Positions 44,079 to 57,140 of a DNA stretch of 64,000 bases are shown here, piece by piece. Numbering within the stretch: position 1 is the first letter of the stretch; every line of letters starts with the position of its first letter. This stretch comes from Spinacia oleracea (taxonomy: Eukaryota > Streptophyta > Magnoliopsida > Caryophyllales > Amaranthaceae): assembly GCF_020520425.1 (NCBI RefSeq), contig NC_079491.1, positions 33,657,449-33,721,448 on the forward strand, read 5' to 3'. The notes below the pieces were generated by a model. The model saw only the letters and a program-made list of their open reading frames with translations, was not told where the DNA came from and did not search any database. The translations under genes were made by a program, and so were the position numbers.

Positions 44079-46414
44079 TGCAACAAAAAAGCAAGAATGC
44101 CTTAAGCTATGTTTGGTTTGACATAACATTAAACAATGGAAATCACAATAGTTTATTAGTTTTCATTTATTTGGTTTTTTGCCAGAAAAGTTAGAGAGAA
44201 AAAAGAAATAGGAAATAGGGTGGATGATAGGAGAGGAAGAGGAAGGTAAGGACTCAGGAGGAGAATGTGCCTTCTATTCTTTGCAAAACTGTTTCCCATG
44301 GCTCCACTCTTGGGAGAACTAAGTTCCATCATTTAAAAACCAAATAGAGGAAAACGGGAAAATCGCTTTCCTGGAAAATGCCCCCAAACCAAACATTGTT
44401 TTAGTTACGTCACACCTTGCCAAGGCTCATAACCTTGGTAGGTGCAAACCTCCTTATTAAGTTCAATCCCCCATTAAGTTTACTAGAACAAATTTTAAAT
44501 ATTTGGGACTATAACAAAAATTGAAAAATAAATATCCAAGCTATATGTCAGAAGAACAGAAGTTGTCTGAAGAGCAAAAGCTTACTATTCTAAAAAGACT
44601 GTCCTCAATGTAATAACAATGTCACTAATGAGCAGCATCCTCCATAATAACAAATGTCACTAATGAACTGCATCCCAGGTTTTGAGCTTACCGCAATAGG
44701 ATATTAGGCCACGATAGCTGCAAACCATCTGCATTGTCCGTCAAAGTGGTTCTGTAACCGTTGTCTCAACCAGAACTACATCCCAGATTTAAAAAGACTG
44801 TCCTCGATGTAATAACAATTTCACTAATGAAAGAAAATTCTGCTGCAGCCTCAGCCCTCAAGGTCAAAGGACATTACATCCTTTAGTCAAATGCTTGGCA
44901 AAGTATCCATCCTAGAAATTTCTATTATGCAGCTAATTGTCAAATGCAGGGCATAATTGCAAAAGACACCATTGTTCAACATCATACTCTTTTCTTCTTC
45001 CCAAAGAATCCTCATTTGAACAAGATCAAACTGACCCAAGCCTACCCTAAGACACCAATTCAAACAGTATTCTCAGTATCATTCTACAACAGCCTTAGGG
45101 TGGTGGATAAAAAGACAGCCATACCTCTGATTCATTGGTCCTTGAAGAAGATCATCACAAGCAATAGCCAACAATTACCTTATTACAAAACAACCATATA
45201 TGGAAGCTTTGGCCTCTTGGACAATGTTAACATAGCAAATAAATTTATATTACGTGAACAGTATGTCATGAAAAACAAAAGTAAAACACCATAGCAAGCT
45301 CTGGTATCAAAGAGAACTAGACAGGATAAAAGAGTACAGTAACCAAACCAATAAACAACCGCAAAGCTAAAGCAGTGGAGGTATAAATTGTATAATGCAT
45401 GCGACTTAGCTTCCACCCCATCCCACCTCCCCCCAGCCTTTAAACAAAAGAGGCAGTTTGAAGGAAACATAAACAGAACTATAAGGTAAGGCAATAGAAA
45501 ATAAAGTTCCTACACCATGTACGCATCAGAATTATATCCTTAAATCTGGTTCCCACTAGAAGAAAAACATGGGATGATACAAGCAATGAATTCCAATTAT
45601 TCGAATCCATACCATACAAGCAAGCCAAAGTATTTATTATGCATTGTGACCTTACGCCCAATAATCAGGTGGCAAACTAGCTGGAATTTCAAGGGAATGC
45701 TGTAACCATGTTCTTACAGAGAATAAATTTCTCTGTTTAGGAAACAACTTCATGAATGCATAAAGGTATAAAACAAATAACAAAGAAGGTAAACCTGAAG
45801 TTCATAAATTGATAGAATATAAAAGAAGGATCTCCAATCCCACTTAGATCTAACAAAGACTTACCAGAGACACCCCATGAGGCCATTGAGTATCACACAT
45901 AGCAATGTTAATAGTTTAATACACTGTCGTCACTATCATTTCCCATAATTATTCTTCACTAGAAACACATGTCTGGTGACCCCCTTCATTTTATTTTGCA
46001 ATACAAAGAACTCCAATTTAGCAAAAACCAATTACCTCCGTAGGTCTTTCTGTCCTACATGTCTACCAAAACCCATAGGAGCCGCACACATGCTGACCTG
46101 GCCCCAACACTATTGAAAAATTGTTTCCTTAAAAACCAACCTACACCATAGTAACAAATGGATAACCATCATCCACTAACAAGACATGTGATATGCGTAA
46201 TAAAAAAGATGAATAATACTATAAATCCAAGCAAAATTTTCATTAGAATTGAGACCCCTTCCACCTTAGTAAAAGTAGAATTAAGGAAAAGCCCAAACTA
46301 ACATGGAAATTTCTAACAACTCATTCCTGCTACCCCCCAAACTGTTGAAATAAAGTATGATGAATTGAAGATGGATAGAGAACAATGACTTGAAAATAAA
46401 TAGAGGTGCAGGAC

Positions 46415-46438
46415 GGGGGGGGGGGGGGGGGGGGGGGG
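46415..46438 (+). repeat. Poly-G tract, 24 bases
   Basis: An uninterrupted run of 24 G. Others in the window are at 58119-58135 (17), 62674-62687 (14) and 63040-63059 (20). Exact lengths may be affected by sequencing. Confidence 0.85.
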
Positions 46439-47689
46439 TTGGTGTTCTGTAGAAAAATATAAGCAATGAAATAGTCAAAATACCTAACAAATACCCAAGG
46501 AGAAAAAAGACCTCTAAGATGAATTTCATGGGCATGGCATTTCTCTGCTCTGCGTTCTTTGTGAGGATTGCCAAAGCTAATTCCCTTCAATGGTGCCATA
46601 CAGCCACAAAAAATCATCACAAAGAAGCCAAAGGAGGCCAAGAATGACATATTGACATGGATTGAGGTTATTAACAGGATCCAACAGCATATGGTGCTTG
46701 GTAGAAAGGACTGGAAAAAGGCTACATACAGATGACCTCAAGGGATGATGAGATGATATCTTGGTCATGTAAAAATACCTTAGTACCTTACATATGGGAT
46801 TAAGGCTCTATGTTTGATCTTGTAAATGACCAAAACCGAAACACCCTTGTGTAATGGCTCTAAAAACCAAGTCCCACCTAATCTTTCTTCTACCCAGAAA
46901 CTCCATAGAGCAAGAACATAGAAGATCCCCCGTTGAACTCAATCTCCCCATGCACATGAGATTAAAGAAAGAAAAAGAAAAAAAAAAGAAACACATCTAA
47001 ATCAAATCAAAGAGCCTGCCAAGAAACACTATCTACCACAATTATGGCTGCCTATGTGCCAATTGCAAATGCTACATAAAGAAGCTCATATAACACATAT
47101 AGAGTTGCTTTCCAGATGAAATTTGACATGAATCATAAATCAATAAGAACTTCCTAAATGTTAGTTGATTTAGTTAATCCCATATAAACAGCAATAACGA
47201 AAATAGCACTCCAGAAATAAGCGAACACTTCCAGAAAAGTACAAGAACATCTAAGATATTTAAAAAAATGAATCATAATAAACTATCATCCTTGAGGTAA
47301 GGGCCAGTTCTATTTTACATTACATCCTAGCAACTTAGCATGTGCATAGCAAACAGAAAAGCAGAAATCCATCCAACAAGCAATGTTTATTAATAATAAC
47401 CCCAGAAAATGTTAGCATTTGAATAAATAAAAAGCATATAAACTCAAAATAAGTAAATATAAGTTAACTTGCAGATTGGGACACTGTGTATTCCACGTCT
47501 TATATTACTGGATGACAAGTCTGGCAACTGAAAGTAACACTATAACAGACTAAAGAATATAAGTTCAGATCATGTTAAATTACAAAATAAATGTATAACC
47601 ACCACAATACTCAAGGCAGAAACCCCTGATCAACCACCTAAATGTGGCATACCAATTAAAAATAAAAAATAAAGGGATTAATTATCAAC

Positions 47690-47850
47690 ACCTATGTTAC
47701 TCAGGTACTCGTGTCCAAAGCGAGTATATGTCCAAGAGTCTGACACGCTATTTTGTGATAAGTTTCCACGATGCTGGAGCAAAATGAACTGTTGGTCCTA
47801 CCCATGTTGACACTTGTCTGAGTGTCGAGGATCCAGAGCACGTACTTAAG
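47690..47850 (+). repeat. Dispersed repeat, copy 1
   Basis: Starts near CCTATGTTACTCAGGTACTC and continues to GTGTCGAGGATCC. The reverse strand of 62455-62640 has the same opening, CCTATGTTACTCGGACTCGG. A repeat with this opening occurs widely in dicots as far as I recall; its class is unclear. Confidence 0.5.
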
Positions 47851-48902
47851 GTTAACACAAGTCAACACTCAGCATGATCATCTTAACAGCCCTTCTCCCA
47901 ATCCAGGAATAGCATGTGTATTACTTAGACACAAACAGCTTGGCAATCAAATGTGTTGTACAGTTTAGTTTGAGCAAACACTGAACTAGTTCAACCAAAC
48001 AGCTCCTCCCAACCCATAAAAAGCATGTCATATTAGACACAAATGGTTTGGAATCGAACACGTATAATTTGGAATGAGGATTATTTCAAAGTTCCCTGGC
48101 ACAATTTTGGTCGAAAAACATTGGGACTAAATTACAACACTCAACTAACCACATTAAAAAACTTAAAAATTAAACCTCCTGTAAGTTCGCATTAATTGCT
48201 ACATGCACATGATCACTAAAGGCCACCTTGCCTTCTTTCCTACTCCACCCCCCGCCCCCATCCCACCCCCATAATAAAATACATTTTGAAAAATAATTCC
48301 CCCTTGACAATCAAACCAAGAAAAAACAGAAAGAATTTGTATAACATCAACTTTGTATATAAATAAAACTGAAAACAACTTTCGATAGCTCATGAGACAA
48401 AACCTTTTACCTTATGTTTCATCAGGAACAATTAAGTCAATGGACAAAATGAATGCTAGAAGAAGACCATGTTGTCAAGCAAACAAGTTTTGATCACTGT
48501 TTGAATATATTCAAGTTTAATACACACTCTCTCGTATTGAGGAGCTGCAAAGACTAACCTAATTTGTTCACCAAAGTACCACTAATTAAGCATGAATACA
48601 ACGGGCAAAACCCTGCTATATATGGCATCATTGCATAGATTCAAAGTAGGGCTAAAAAAGAATGGCAAGAAATATACACATGGATCGTGTCTCTCAAATG
48701 TACACAAGCAATATCTTGCCTCGTGGGATTGAAGTACATACAGCACATTGCTGAGCGCCGAATCAACTAATGATGCCAATCGTATCACATCTGCACAACA
48801 GGACCACACTTAACAAATGAGCCTGAAGGTCAGCACCAAAAACCCAATGCAAACAGAGACTGGGGCCAGCAGGTAACTTTAGTCACCTGATAACCCTTCA
48901 TA

Positions 48903-50258
48903 TCATCTAAGGCCCTGAATCAACCCCTCCAATTCCCTCCTCCCAAACCTTCTCCCACTTAAATTAGCATCTTTAGACCTCGCTGCAAAGTAAAATATCA
49001 ACCAAGCCACCATGAAATAAACCTCAACTAACGCCTGAAAAAACACTGCAAATGATCGTCCAAATATTCGGGCTAAAACCCATCTCATAAAAGCCCCACA
49101 CATAATCAACTCCAAACACTTCAACTGAATAGACTGATGAATCATTGTTGCTAACAAAAAACATCCTTCTTTCACGATTTCACGACCGCCCCCTCGCCTT
49201 GTATTTGCAATCGTGACCCACGAATCCACAGCAAACACGAATGAAACAATTGTGTCCATCAAGAACCAAGAAAACAGAAACCCTGATATCTCTTCATCAT
49301 AACCGGGTACCCAGGGCGAACTAACAGAAAAGGGCATTAATTTCAACCTTAAGAACAGCTTAAAAAACGAGTACTGATCATGAATTTCACCGAAAAACCA
49401 TAACCCCAAAATCTGAGTCAATGCATCTCTAACTGCCCACCTCATAAGAATAAACCCAGATAGCTTCTTCATCCCCAAATTCGACCCATTACAAATTGTC
49501 CCAAAAAAAGAAGCATACCTTCCCAACAAATCATTCACGACAGAGACAAACACTATACCAAGCGCCCAAGAATACGTAATAACAAACCCCACAATAACCC
49601 AACCATAAGCAGCTGAAAGCACACTCACAAGAAAGAACAAGGCTGCTGCATCACGGCGGCCCAATTCCAATCCCGGAACAAAGAACCGCAAATCCACAAC
49701 ACTTTCTCTCTCCTCCCCACCCATCTCCTGGATCACAATTCCGCCACTCGAATTAATACTGTTGTTCTTCTTCAACTTGGTTTCGTCTAATTCAATCCTC
49801 GAAAACCTAACTCCAGGGTTGAAATCATGGAGAGTGTACGAACTGGAATTGATGTTGGAATTCCTGTAATTGAAGAACAGGGATCGATGATCATCATCAT
49901 CGTCGCCGGAGAAAAAGTCGTCATCTAGGGTTCCGACACGGGTGAGGTGGAGGAATGGACGGTGACGACGGTGGCGAACGGAGGAAGAAGAAGAGGAGGA
50001 GATAGAATCGGAGGGGTTATGGCTGTTGGCGGCGAGGTTGATGCGGGAAAGGAGGGATTTGATGGAAGGATCACGATCAATGACAGAGGTGACGAAAACG
50101 GTGCCATTTTCAAGGAGGATGCGGAAGGAGAAGAGGAGGAGAGAGAGGAAGAAGAATGTTGGGAGGAGAGAGAAGAAAGTAACAGCGGCGCTACGGAGGA
50201 TTCCGGTGGTTGTACGGTGGTCCCATCTCGGCGGTGGATCGGCGTCCCTGCTGCTCAT
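48903..50258 (-). CDS. Multi-pass membrane protein of unknown function
   Basis: Single-exon frame. I choose the start at 50258 (MSSRDADPPPRWDHRTTTG), because upstream in-frame codons encode low-complexity Lys/Gln/Asn and look like leader. That gives 451 residues. A hydrophobic segment at about 23-45 (FFSLLPTFFFLSLLLFSF) is followed by a soluble loop with a Ser run, RHRRHR and an acidic DDDFFSGDDDDD. About five to six further hydrophobic segments follow, from about residue 200 (ALFFLVSVLSAAYGWVIVGF) to near the C-terminus (YFMVAWLIFYFAAR). No catalytic motif was recognised. It resembles plant-specific transmembrane proteins of unknown role. No lesion seen. Confidence 0.8.
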   Translation of the reverse strand: MSSRDADPPPRWDHRTTTGILRSAAVTFFSLLPTFFFLSLLLFSFRILLENGTVFVTSVIDRDPSIKSLLSRINLAANSHNPSDSISSSSSSSVRHRRHRPFLHLTRVGTLDDDFFSGDDDDDHRSLFFNYRNSNINSSSYTLHDFNPGVRFSRIELDETKLKKNNSINSSGGIVIQEMGGEERESVVDLRFFVPGLELGRRDAAALFFLVSVLSAAYGWVIVGFVITYSWALGIVFVSVVNDLLGRYASFFGTICNGSNLGMKKLSGFILMRWAVRDALTQILGLWFFGEIHDQYSFFKLFLRLKLMPFSVSSPWVPGYDEEISGFLFSWFLMDTIVSFVFAVDSWVTIANTRRGGGREIVKEGCFLLATMIHQSIQLKCLELIMCGAFMRWVLARIFGRSFAVFFQALVEVYFMVAWLIFYFAARSKDANLSGRRFGRRELEGLIQGLR

Positions 50259-50649
50259 TAGTTTTAAATTGAATATTTGTGGATTTTTTTTTTTTTTTTG
50301 GGTTTGGGTTTGATTGATTTTCTTTTGGGTAGAAATTTTTGGGTTGTTGTAATTGATCATCCAGCTAGGAAAGGAAAGAAAGGTGGCCAACAGTACAACG
50401 TCATCAATCAATTAATAATGAACAAAGTCAGATATTTTTAAAAATAATTTCCTGATTTTTTTTTTTTTTAGAAAATGTTTTGATTATACCATTTTGCCAC
50501 TTTGTTTTAAATCCCGTAATTGTGTTTGGTATGAATGTTAAAAAGGGGTGGAACGAAAACGAATAAGGAAAGGATAATGTTAACTATTCATTACTAGATT
50601 TGATGTTCGTGTAATATATGGGTTTAATACTTATTTGCTATTTAATTAC

Positions 50650-51135
50650 TTAGGTCCTGTTCTTTAGAAATGAACTGAATTGAATGCTTCTGAACTGAAC
50701 TAAACTGAACTTAACTTAACTGAATATTAGTAAAATAAATAATAAATTATAAATTATAAATAATAAATAATTAATGATTAATAATTATTAATTAATAATA
50801 AATAATAAACGATTAATAAATTAAAATAAAAAATAAAAAATGATAAAAAAAATTAATTAATAACTAAATGATAAATAATTATTAACTAAAGAAAAATTAA
50901 TAATTAATAACAATATAATAAATAAGAAATAAGAAATAATATATAGTAATTAATTGCTAAATAATTATAATAAATGATAAATATTAATAATAATTCATAA
51001 TTATTAATTATTAATAAATAACTAAATAATTAATAATTAATAATCCGTATTTAATTACTAAAAATAATAATAAATGATAAATAATTAATTATAGTAATTA
51101 ATAATAAATAATTAAATATATATATATATATAATA
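50650..51135. repeat. AT-only low-complexity region
   Basis: After GGTCCTGTTCTTTAGAAATG and several AACTGAA-type repeats, the sequence is almost only A and T (TAATAAATAAT-type) for about 400 bp, ending in a TA run near 51120-51131. It may be an expanded interior of a MITE whose right end is lost. 50259-50649 holds the upstream flank of the membrane-protein gene with poly-T runs. Confidence 0.7.
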
Positions 51136-51139
51136 ATAA

Positions 51140-51389
51140 TGTCTCTAGAGAGAGAACCTCCTCTTTCTCTCTAGATTTTTAGGTCTTCTCTTTTACTTCG
51201 CCTGTTTCTCTCCACCGTTAACCACCTCCGCTCTACGGTTTCGAAGCCATGGCGAGGAGACGGAAGGCACCGGCGAAGGTTGGTAAGAATGCAAAGAGTA
51301 AAGTAATTCCTAAAGCATCTAGCGCGAAGCCAGGGGGTTCGACGACAGCTCGAATTGGTAGTCCGCCAGTACCAAGAGCCGGTAGCTCG
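51140..51389 (+). mobile_element. 5' end of a LINE, cut by a Copia
   Basis: A pyrimidine-rich leader containing TCTCTAGAGAGAGAACCTCC is followed by an ATG at 51249. The frame runs 47 codons (MARRRKAPAKVGKNAKSKVI...), basic and Lys/Arg-rich like a LINE ORF1 start. It stops at the LTR border at 51390. The rest of the LINE is not found to the right. Identification rests on overall look. Confidence 0.45.
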
Positions 51390-52837
51390 TGTTAGGTTAT
51401 GAATAATACAATAATATAATTCATGCGGAAAAACCATAAAGCCATAATCCAAATTAATTGCCACATAGCCAATTAGCATAATTTAGGTTATATACAATGT
51501 GATGCGTGCCTTCCCTAGCTGCTCCCGAACCGAACAAGAACAAGTCTTTAGAGCCCCAAACGTTGCCCCTCCGTAGAAAGTCCACAACACGTTCGCATCC
51601 GCCTTAGGTTCAACCAACTAGGATTTTACTTAAGGTTTTACGTATTCGGGCTAGGCTATTTTATGTTCTCCCTTGAATACAAAGTAAGTAAAGAATATGA
51701 TTTTCAATCTTTGATGTGTATTTATTTATGAGGGCCTAGCCTCATATTTATAGGGTAGGAAATAAGGAGTTTGAGTCTTATTAGGAAAAGAATTACCAAC
51801 TCTACTAGGATTGAAATTCTTATCCAATTAGAATTGTAATATTAATTAAACTCTTAATCAAACCAATTCTAGTAGGACTAGGAATACTTAATTAATCCCA
51901 ACGTTACTTGGCAACTAAGTAATCGGACTTTTCTTGGAGCCCAAGACGAAGAAACCAACGCAGCCACAATGGGCCACCCTGGTGCACGTGCCTGCCTAGG
52001 CCCAGCCGCAGCCGCAGCTGGCCAAAGGCCCAGCGTGCTGCAGCCTTGCCTTGGCGGGCTGCATAGCTACCGCTGCCTTACTTTCTTGGCGGGATGCTAT
52101 GCTGTTGCTGCCTTGCTTGCTTGGCGCGGCCCACTGTGCTTCCAGGCCCATCGTCTGGGCGCTGGCGCTGGGCTTCGTTCTCAGCGTTATGCGCTCGGCC
52201 TTTGCTTGTCGAGCGTTGGGCCGGCTCCCTTGCCGGCTTGTCGCTTGTTGACCTTTCGATTCGTTTTCAGATTCCAGAATCCATTTCCGTTTCGAACAAA
52301 TATTTATGTTTCCGTTAATATTTCTGATTCCGGAAATAATTTCCTCTTCCGGCAATATTTCCGATTCCGGTAATATTTTCGTTTCCGGCAATATTTCTAT
52401 TTCCGATAATATTTTCCGATCCGATCCATGTTTCCGTTTCCGACAACATCTACGACTTGGATAATATTTATATTTCCGTCATGAACCATATTTCCGTTTC
52501 CGGCAATATCTTCATTTCCGGAATATTCTTTATTTTTTCTTTTGACGATTTCAGCTCCCACTGGAACCGAGATCCGTCATTTCCGAATGATCATAAATGG
52601 ATTACTTAATGAATAATATATTCACTTAAATACTTGATTTGTTCACGTACTATTTGTGTGACCCTACAGGTTCAATCAAGAGTAAGTTGTGGATTAATAT
52701 TATTAACTCCACTTGAACTGAAGCGGCCTCTAGTTCACTTGATCTCACTGAATTATTAACTTGTTAATTAATATTGAACCGCATTTATTAGACTTAGCAT
52801 TAAATGCATACTCGGACCAAGGGCATTATTTCCTTCA
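51390..52837 (-). repeat. 3' LTR of a third Copia, related to the 13-kb element
   Basis: Opens (plus strand) TGTTAGGTTATGAATAATAC and closes CATTATTTCCTTCA, co-linear with 16911-18290 but clearly diverged, 1,448 bp. It includes the GC-rich block (about 51960-52250) and a shorter ATTTCCG array. The purine tract follows at 52838. Confidence 0.9.
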
Positions 52838-55800
52838 GTCTCCCACTTGTCCTTAGGGACAAGTGTGCATTTCCTAATTCCTTTGTCGTTTGATGCCTGC
52901 TCATGAACATAAGGTAAGAGTAGTCATCCTTATTATGTCCAGAGGTATTTCTCGATTTCAGAGTTCAACTGATCAAATAAACAGATAATCATAGCCTATG
53001 ATTCATCTGAGCACGACCATGCATTTTTCAGTTTCTAGTTCTCCGAGTGGCCTTGTACAACTTTTGGCATCTCATCCCGATTTATGGGAGGACAATCCAA
53101 ATCTTGTGATCTTGAGGTTAGACTTCGTTTGATAGGTTACCCGAGCGTTGCCGTTATAGTCTCCTTTTACGGTGCGACGCTTGACAACGTCAAAGTAACC
53201 AGTTCTCAAACAAGTAATCTCAAATCATTCAGGTATTGAGGATTAGTGTCTAATAATGTAATGAAATTTACTTATGATAGATTTTCATCTCTTATGGTAA
53301 AGTTTCATAGGTCTGTCCGATACTAATCTTATCAAGTAAGTATCTATGCAAATGATTGCGACATTGTCATGTCCACATAGTTCAAGAAACAGAACTACTA
53401 GTCATCTTGCACTCTAGTCGTCTAGTGTTTTCTATGCGTCCACCTTTATAGAAAACTTCCGACCAGGGACCACTTTCAACTTTTGACATTCAAGTTCACT
53501 TGATAGAAATTTCTTAGTCACAGGACTGGTCCTGACAGTCTATCTTGAATATATTATCAAATTGAAAGGACTCATCATTTAATACTAAATCAAGATTAAA
53601 TGGAGTATGAAAATACATTTCATATATGATAAATGTTCAACCCTAGTGTTTTACAACCATGGTCCTCGAACCCATATTTAAAATAATTAATGGAATTCAA
53701 AACTATGTTTGATTTCCAGTGCCACAATGTGAGTGTTGTATTTCACTTGTTGCATAGGTTTAGTTATCATGCTTTGTCAATCTTAATATCCTTTTTCATC
53801 GAATGTCTTTCGAATAGGATGATAAGATCTTTTGAGTTTGTTTATAATGTGATCTAGTTTTTCTTACTTCAATAGTGGTTCTACGCATTTTGCAATGAAG
53901 AACCATCAAGGCAGCAAACATTCAAGTGCAGTGAAGAACTCTTAACGTAAACAACTCTATTTCATTGCTTCTTCGGCAATAAGTACTGTACTTCAACTGT
54001 ATAGGTTGCTAGTGATGCTTTGTTTGGATTTGCTTATCCAAGCAGTTCATGGATATGCAAAATACTTTTCGGCTGTATCTTAGAACATAGAAATTAATAT
54101 TTAATTTCCCACGCAACAACTCATGGTCTTCAATCCATGTTGCCATTTCAAAACACGATTCGTTGTAGCTCGTCCTTGCCAATGGTTAACTCCAAAGGGA
54201 TCTTGCTTGATCATTTTCCAGTGTTTATGCGTGTAGCATTGATATATAACATATATTTATTTCCTTGAATCAAGAACTATTCCTATGTACTTTTTCAAGT
54301 ACCATAAGTTTTTCTTGATCTCAATCTAGTTGATCTTTACTTCGAACAATAGAGATTGGTATATGTTCGTCATGCCTAAAGCCATACCCTACATTTTTGG
54401 CGATCCTTATATTATATCATACATGATAAATTCTTTTGCAGAATAATTCCCAATTGAATTCTATTCATGTAAATTTAGCTATCCAATTTCAGTAGATATT
54501 GAATCCAGCTAAATTCTTTGACATATAATATGGGTGAAGAATCTCATTAGATTCTTTGATGTTTAACTTAGTAAATGCTTATACATATTTCAAACATTCA
54601 TTACTTAGATTTATTCACATGGGTCGAATATCTCCAATGGAGTCTTTCATGTTTGATTTAGTAAATGCCATTACTTAATCCAAAACAGTATTCTAAGATC
54701 TTTTGAGTATAGATTTTAATATCCAGTATGTACTAAGTTTCGCCTTGGTCCATCATTGATGAATAATTTCAAATCTAAGTCATTAACATTTGATTGTTAT
54801 TTCACAATAGAGAGATATGTGTGTGATACACATAGGACCAATTAAGTTTTACATGCTCCCACTAAACTTCTTATACACCTATAAGAATCTTCTACATTAT
54901 ATGAAACTAAAATACTTATTAGCTTCACTAAAATACAGTTCCAATCCCCAGTTGCTTGCTTAAATCCATACTTTGATTTCATAAGCCAGCATTCATTTCA
55001 AGCATTATTTGGATCCACAAATCCTATGACATGTCATGTACATAGTTTATTCCAACATTTGATTAAGGAATACGTTTTGTCATCCAATTGCTATATGTAC
55101 CAATATGCATCATTGCTTGTATTATAGACTTGAGCATTATTATTATGCATGAGGTTTTAACACAATCTACGTCGTGAATTTGCTTGTAACCTTTAGCAAC
55201 TAATCTAGATTTGTGTGACAACACAATTTCATGTTTTGATGGTTTTTATCCTTAAAACCAATTTGCAACCAATAGGTGTAAATCAATATTGCAAACCAAC
55301 AAAATGTCAATTTTGTCATCAAAACATTGATTCTGTTTTATGGCCTTTAACCATTTAAAACATTGAGTCTATATATGGCCTCTAACCATTTTAGGGAATC
55401 TGGGTTTCGTCATAGCTTTCTTACAGGTCACAAACTCATTAATCTTCGTGATAATAGTTTGACTGCAAGTTGTAGGTTTCTTCACTATCTAATAGAATAT
55501 TCTCATAGTTTCATTGATCTGAACTCTATGCCTACATAGGTATAGAGCTTCAAACAATAGAATATCAATAGACACTTGAAAGTCCTTTGAATATTATGTT
55601 CTCTTTGAAGCACTTGTAAAGTCTTCTAAGAGATGTCTATTATTTAAAGCCACTTCTAAAGTCCTTAAAGAATAAGTGTTCGGATTTTCTAAAGAACTTC
55701 GAAAATCCTCCGGAATGTCCGTTTATGTTTGTTGTTCGCCTCGAAGACTTTCGAGGTCTATTTTCTCCCACTTGTCATTTTGGAAACGAATCCCAAAAGG

Positions 55801-56160
55801 ACACTATTTCGAGCAAACAAACATTATGTTCTCAAAAATCCGTGGTAGAAACAATACCCTTGTGTCTCATCACAATGAAACATATATCTATACTTGGGCC
55901 TTAGTTTGTCGAATAACAAACACTAAGCTCTCACCGAGTTTAGCAACTCTTTAGATATATATATAATTGAAAAAGTATTCTGAAATTATTTTTCAATAGC
56001 TTTGACGAATTTGGTTTAGTTTGGTGGTAGTTGAGCATTTTGTTTTAGAAATTATAGGAAAATTCTTTATGATTCATTATTGATCGAATCAAGTACCAAT
56101 TGACTTCGATCATTCCAATTTAGATATACCATATCTTATGGAGCTCGATCGTGAAATTGT
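52838..56160 (-). pseudogene. Decayed interior of the third Copia
   Basis: 52838-53640 matches the 3' untranslated region of the 13-kb element. From about 53700 onward the minus strand holds heavily mutated pol. The block at about 55725-55900 matches the integrase-tail region at 23565-23760 (TCGAGGTCTA then TTTCTCCCACTTGTCATTTT). No frame longer than a few dozen codons survives. The gag part and 5' LTR are missing, so the element is truncated near 56160. Confidence 0.8.
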
Positions 56161-56724
56161 GGGATTATAAAAGCGAAAGACCAAATGTTGGATTATTCGA
56201 ATATTTTATTTTTTTGATAGTCGGATTATTAAAATATATTTCCCCTTTTATTTCTCATTTGGATAGACCTGTCAAACGGGTCGGTCGAGTCGAATTATAA
56301 AAAATTACTTTGGGGGTACGGAATAATTCGCGCGGGTCAGTCACTTTCGGGTTCATGTTTATAAATGTTTGTTCAAGAACCAAAACTTTTAAGTTGAGAG
56401 ATTTTAAAATGTATATTATATTTTTATTAATTTGGTAATAAATATACGGAGTACAAAATATGCGCAGAAATTAACAAATATTCATACATAAGTTTATAAT
56501 TAGTCAAATAAAACATAAAATGGGGTATAATTTAAATCATATCATAATATTTTGTTACTATAAATACAACGATTTTCAATCGGTTATATAAAAAACGAGT
56601 TCGTTTAAATTTTGACACTATACTTTTCGGGCTAGAATAAAATAAATTACACGTTAAATATCTTATTTAAAGGCTTAATATTTTCGGGTCAGTCTGATTC
56701 AGGGAGAGTCAATTTTTAAAAGGT

Positions 56725-57006
56725 CACTAGACCGAGGGTTTCTAAACCTCAAGTGACTTGTGTCCACATGGACACAAGTGATCCAAATACAATCATCTTG
56801 AGTACCAATACATAATATGTCAGTACCAAAATGCAAAATTGCTTAGAAATACCACCAATATAAGTCATATGTGTTATTATTGGTATTCACATAATTTGTA
56901 TTGGTACTAACATATTCTATATTGGTACTCCAAATTCTGTATTGGTACTCACTTGTGTCCAATATGGACACAAGTCACTTGTGACAAAGACTTCCTCCAC
57001 TAGACC
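56725..57006. mobile_element. 264-bp MITE with 9-bp target duplication
   Basis: Element 56734-56997. Its ends GAGGGTTTCTAAACCTCAAG and, on the reverse, GAGGAAGTCTTTGTCACAAG are both followed by TGACTTGTGTCCA. The flanks CACTAGACC are identical (56725-56733 and 56998-57006), a Mutator-type 9-bp duplication. It ends about 135 bp upstream of the IDH start codon, so it may overlap that gene's promoter. 56161-56724 shows no gene. Confidence 0.85.
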
Positions 57007-57140
57007 AATAATTAAAACCAGGTTAAAAGAATATATTGGCTTCTCCGGATGTGCAGAGGTTCCATTTTTATTATACCCCGTCGACTTTCTGTGACACACA
57101 ACGCCACCAATCGAAACCCCAAAATTTTCTCTCTCCTTAG

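Larger units (their letters stand above)
42912..48902. other. Long non-coding stretch
   Basis: Six kilobases of AT-rich DNA with no convincing gene. Apart from a possible exon fragment at 43824-44078, a poly-G tract at 46415-46438 and a dispersed repeat at 47690-47850, I see nothing. Parts might be introns or a long 3' region of the minus-strand gene at 48903, but no coding exons were recognised. Confidence 0.5.

Noticed and set aside
45300-45315. Primer-binding-like CTCTGGTATCAAAG
   Set aside because: No LTR end, gag or pol remnant next to it; likely chance.
49947-50313. Plus-strand Glu/Arg-rich frames opposite the membrane protein
   Set aside because: They are antisense shadows of the Ser/Leu/Phe-rich minus-strand gene.
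56137-56150. GCTCG as the right target duplication of the third Copia (left copy 51385-51389)
   Set aside because: There is no 5' LTR before it and the surrounding sequence still resembles mutated Copia interior, so the 5-mer match is probably chance.
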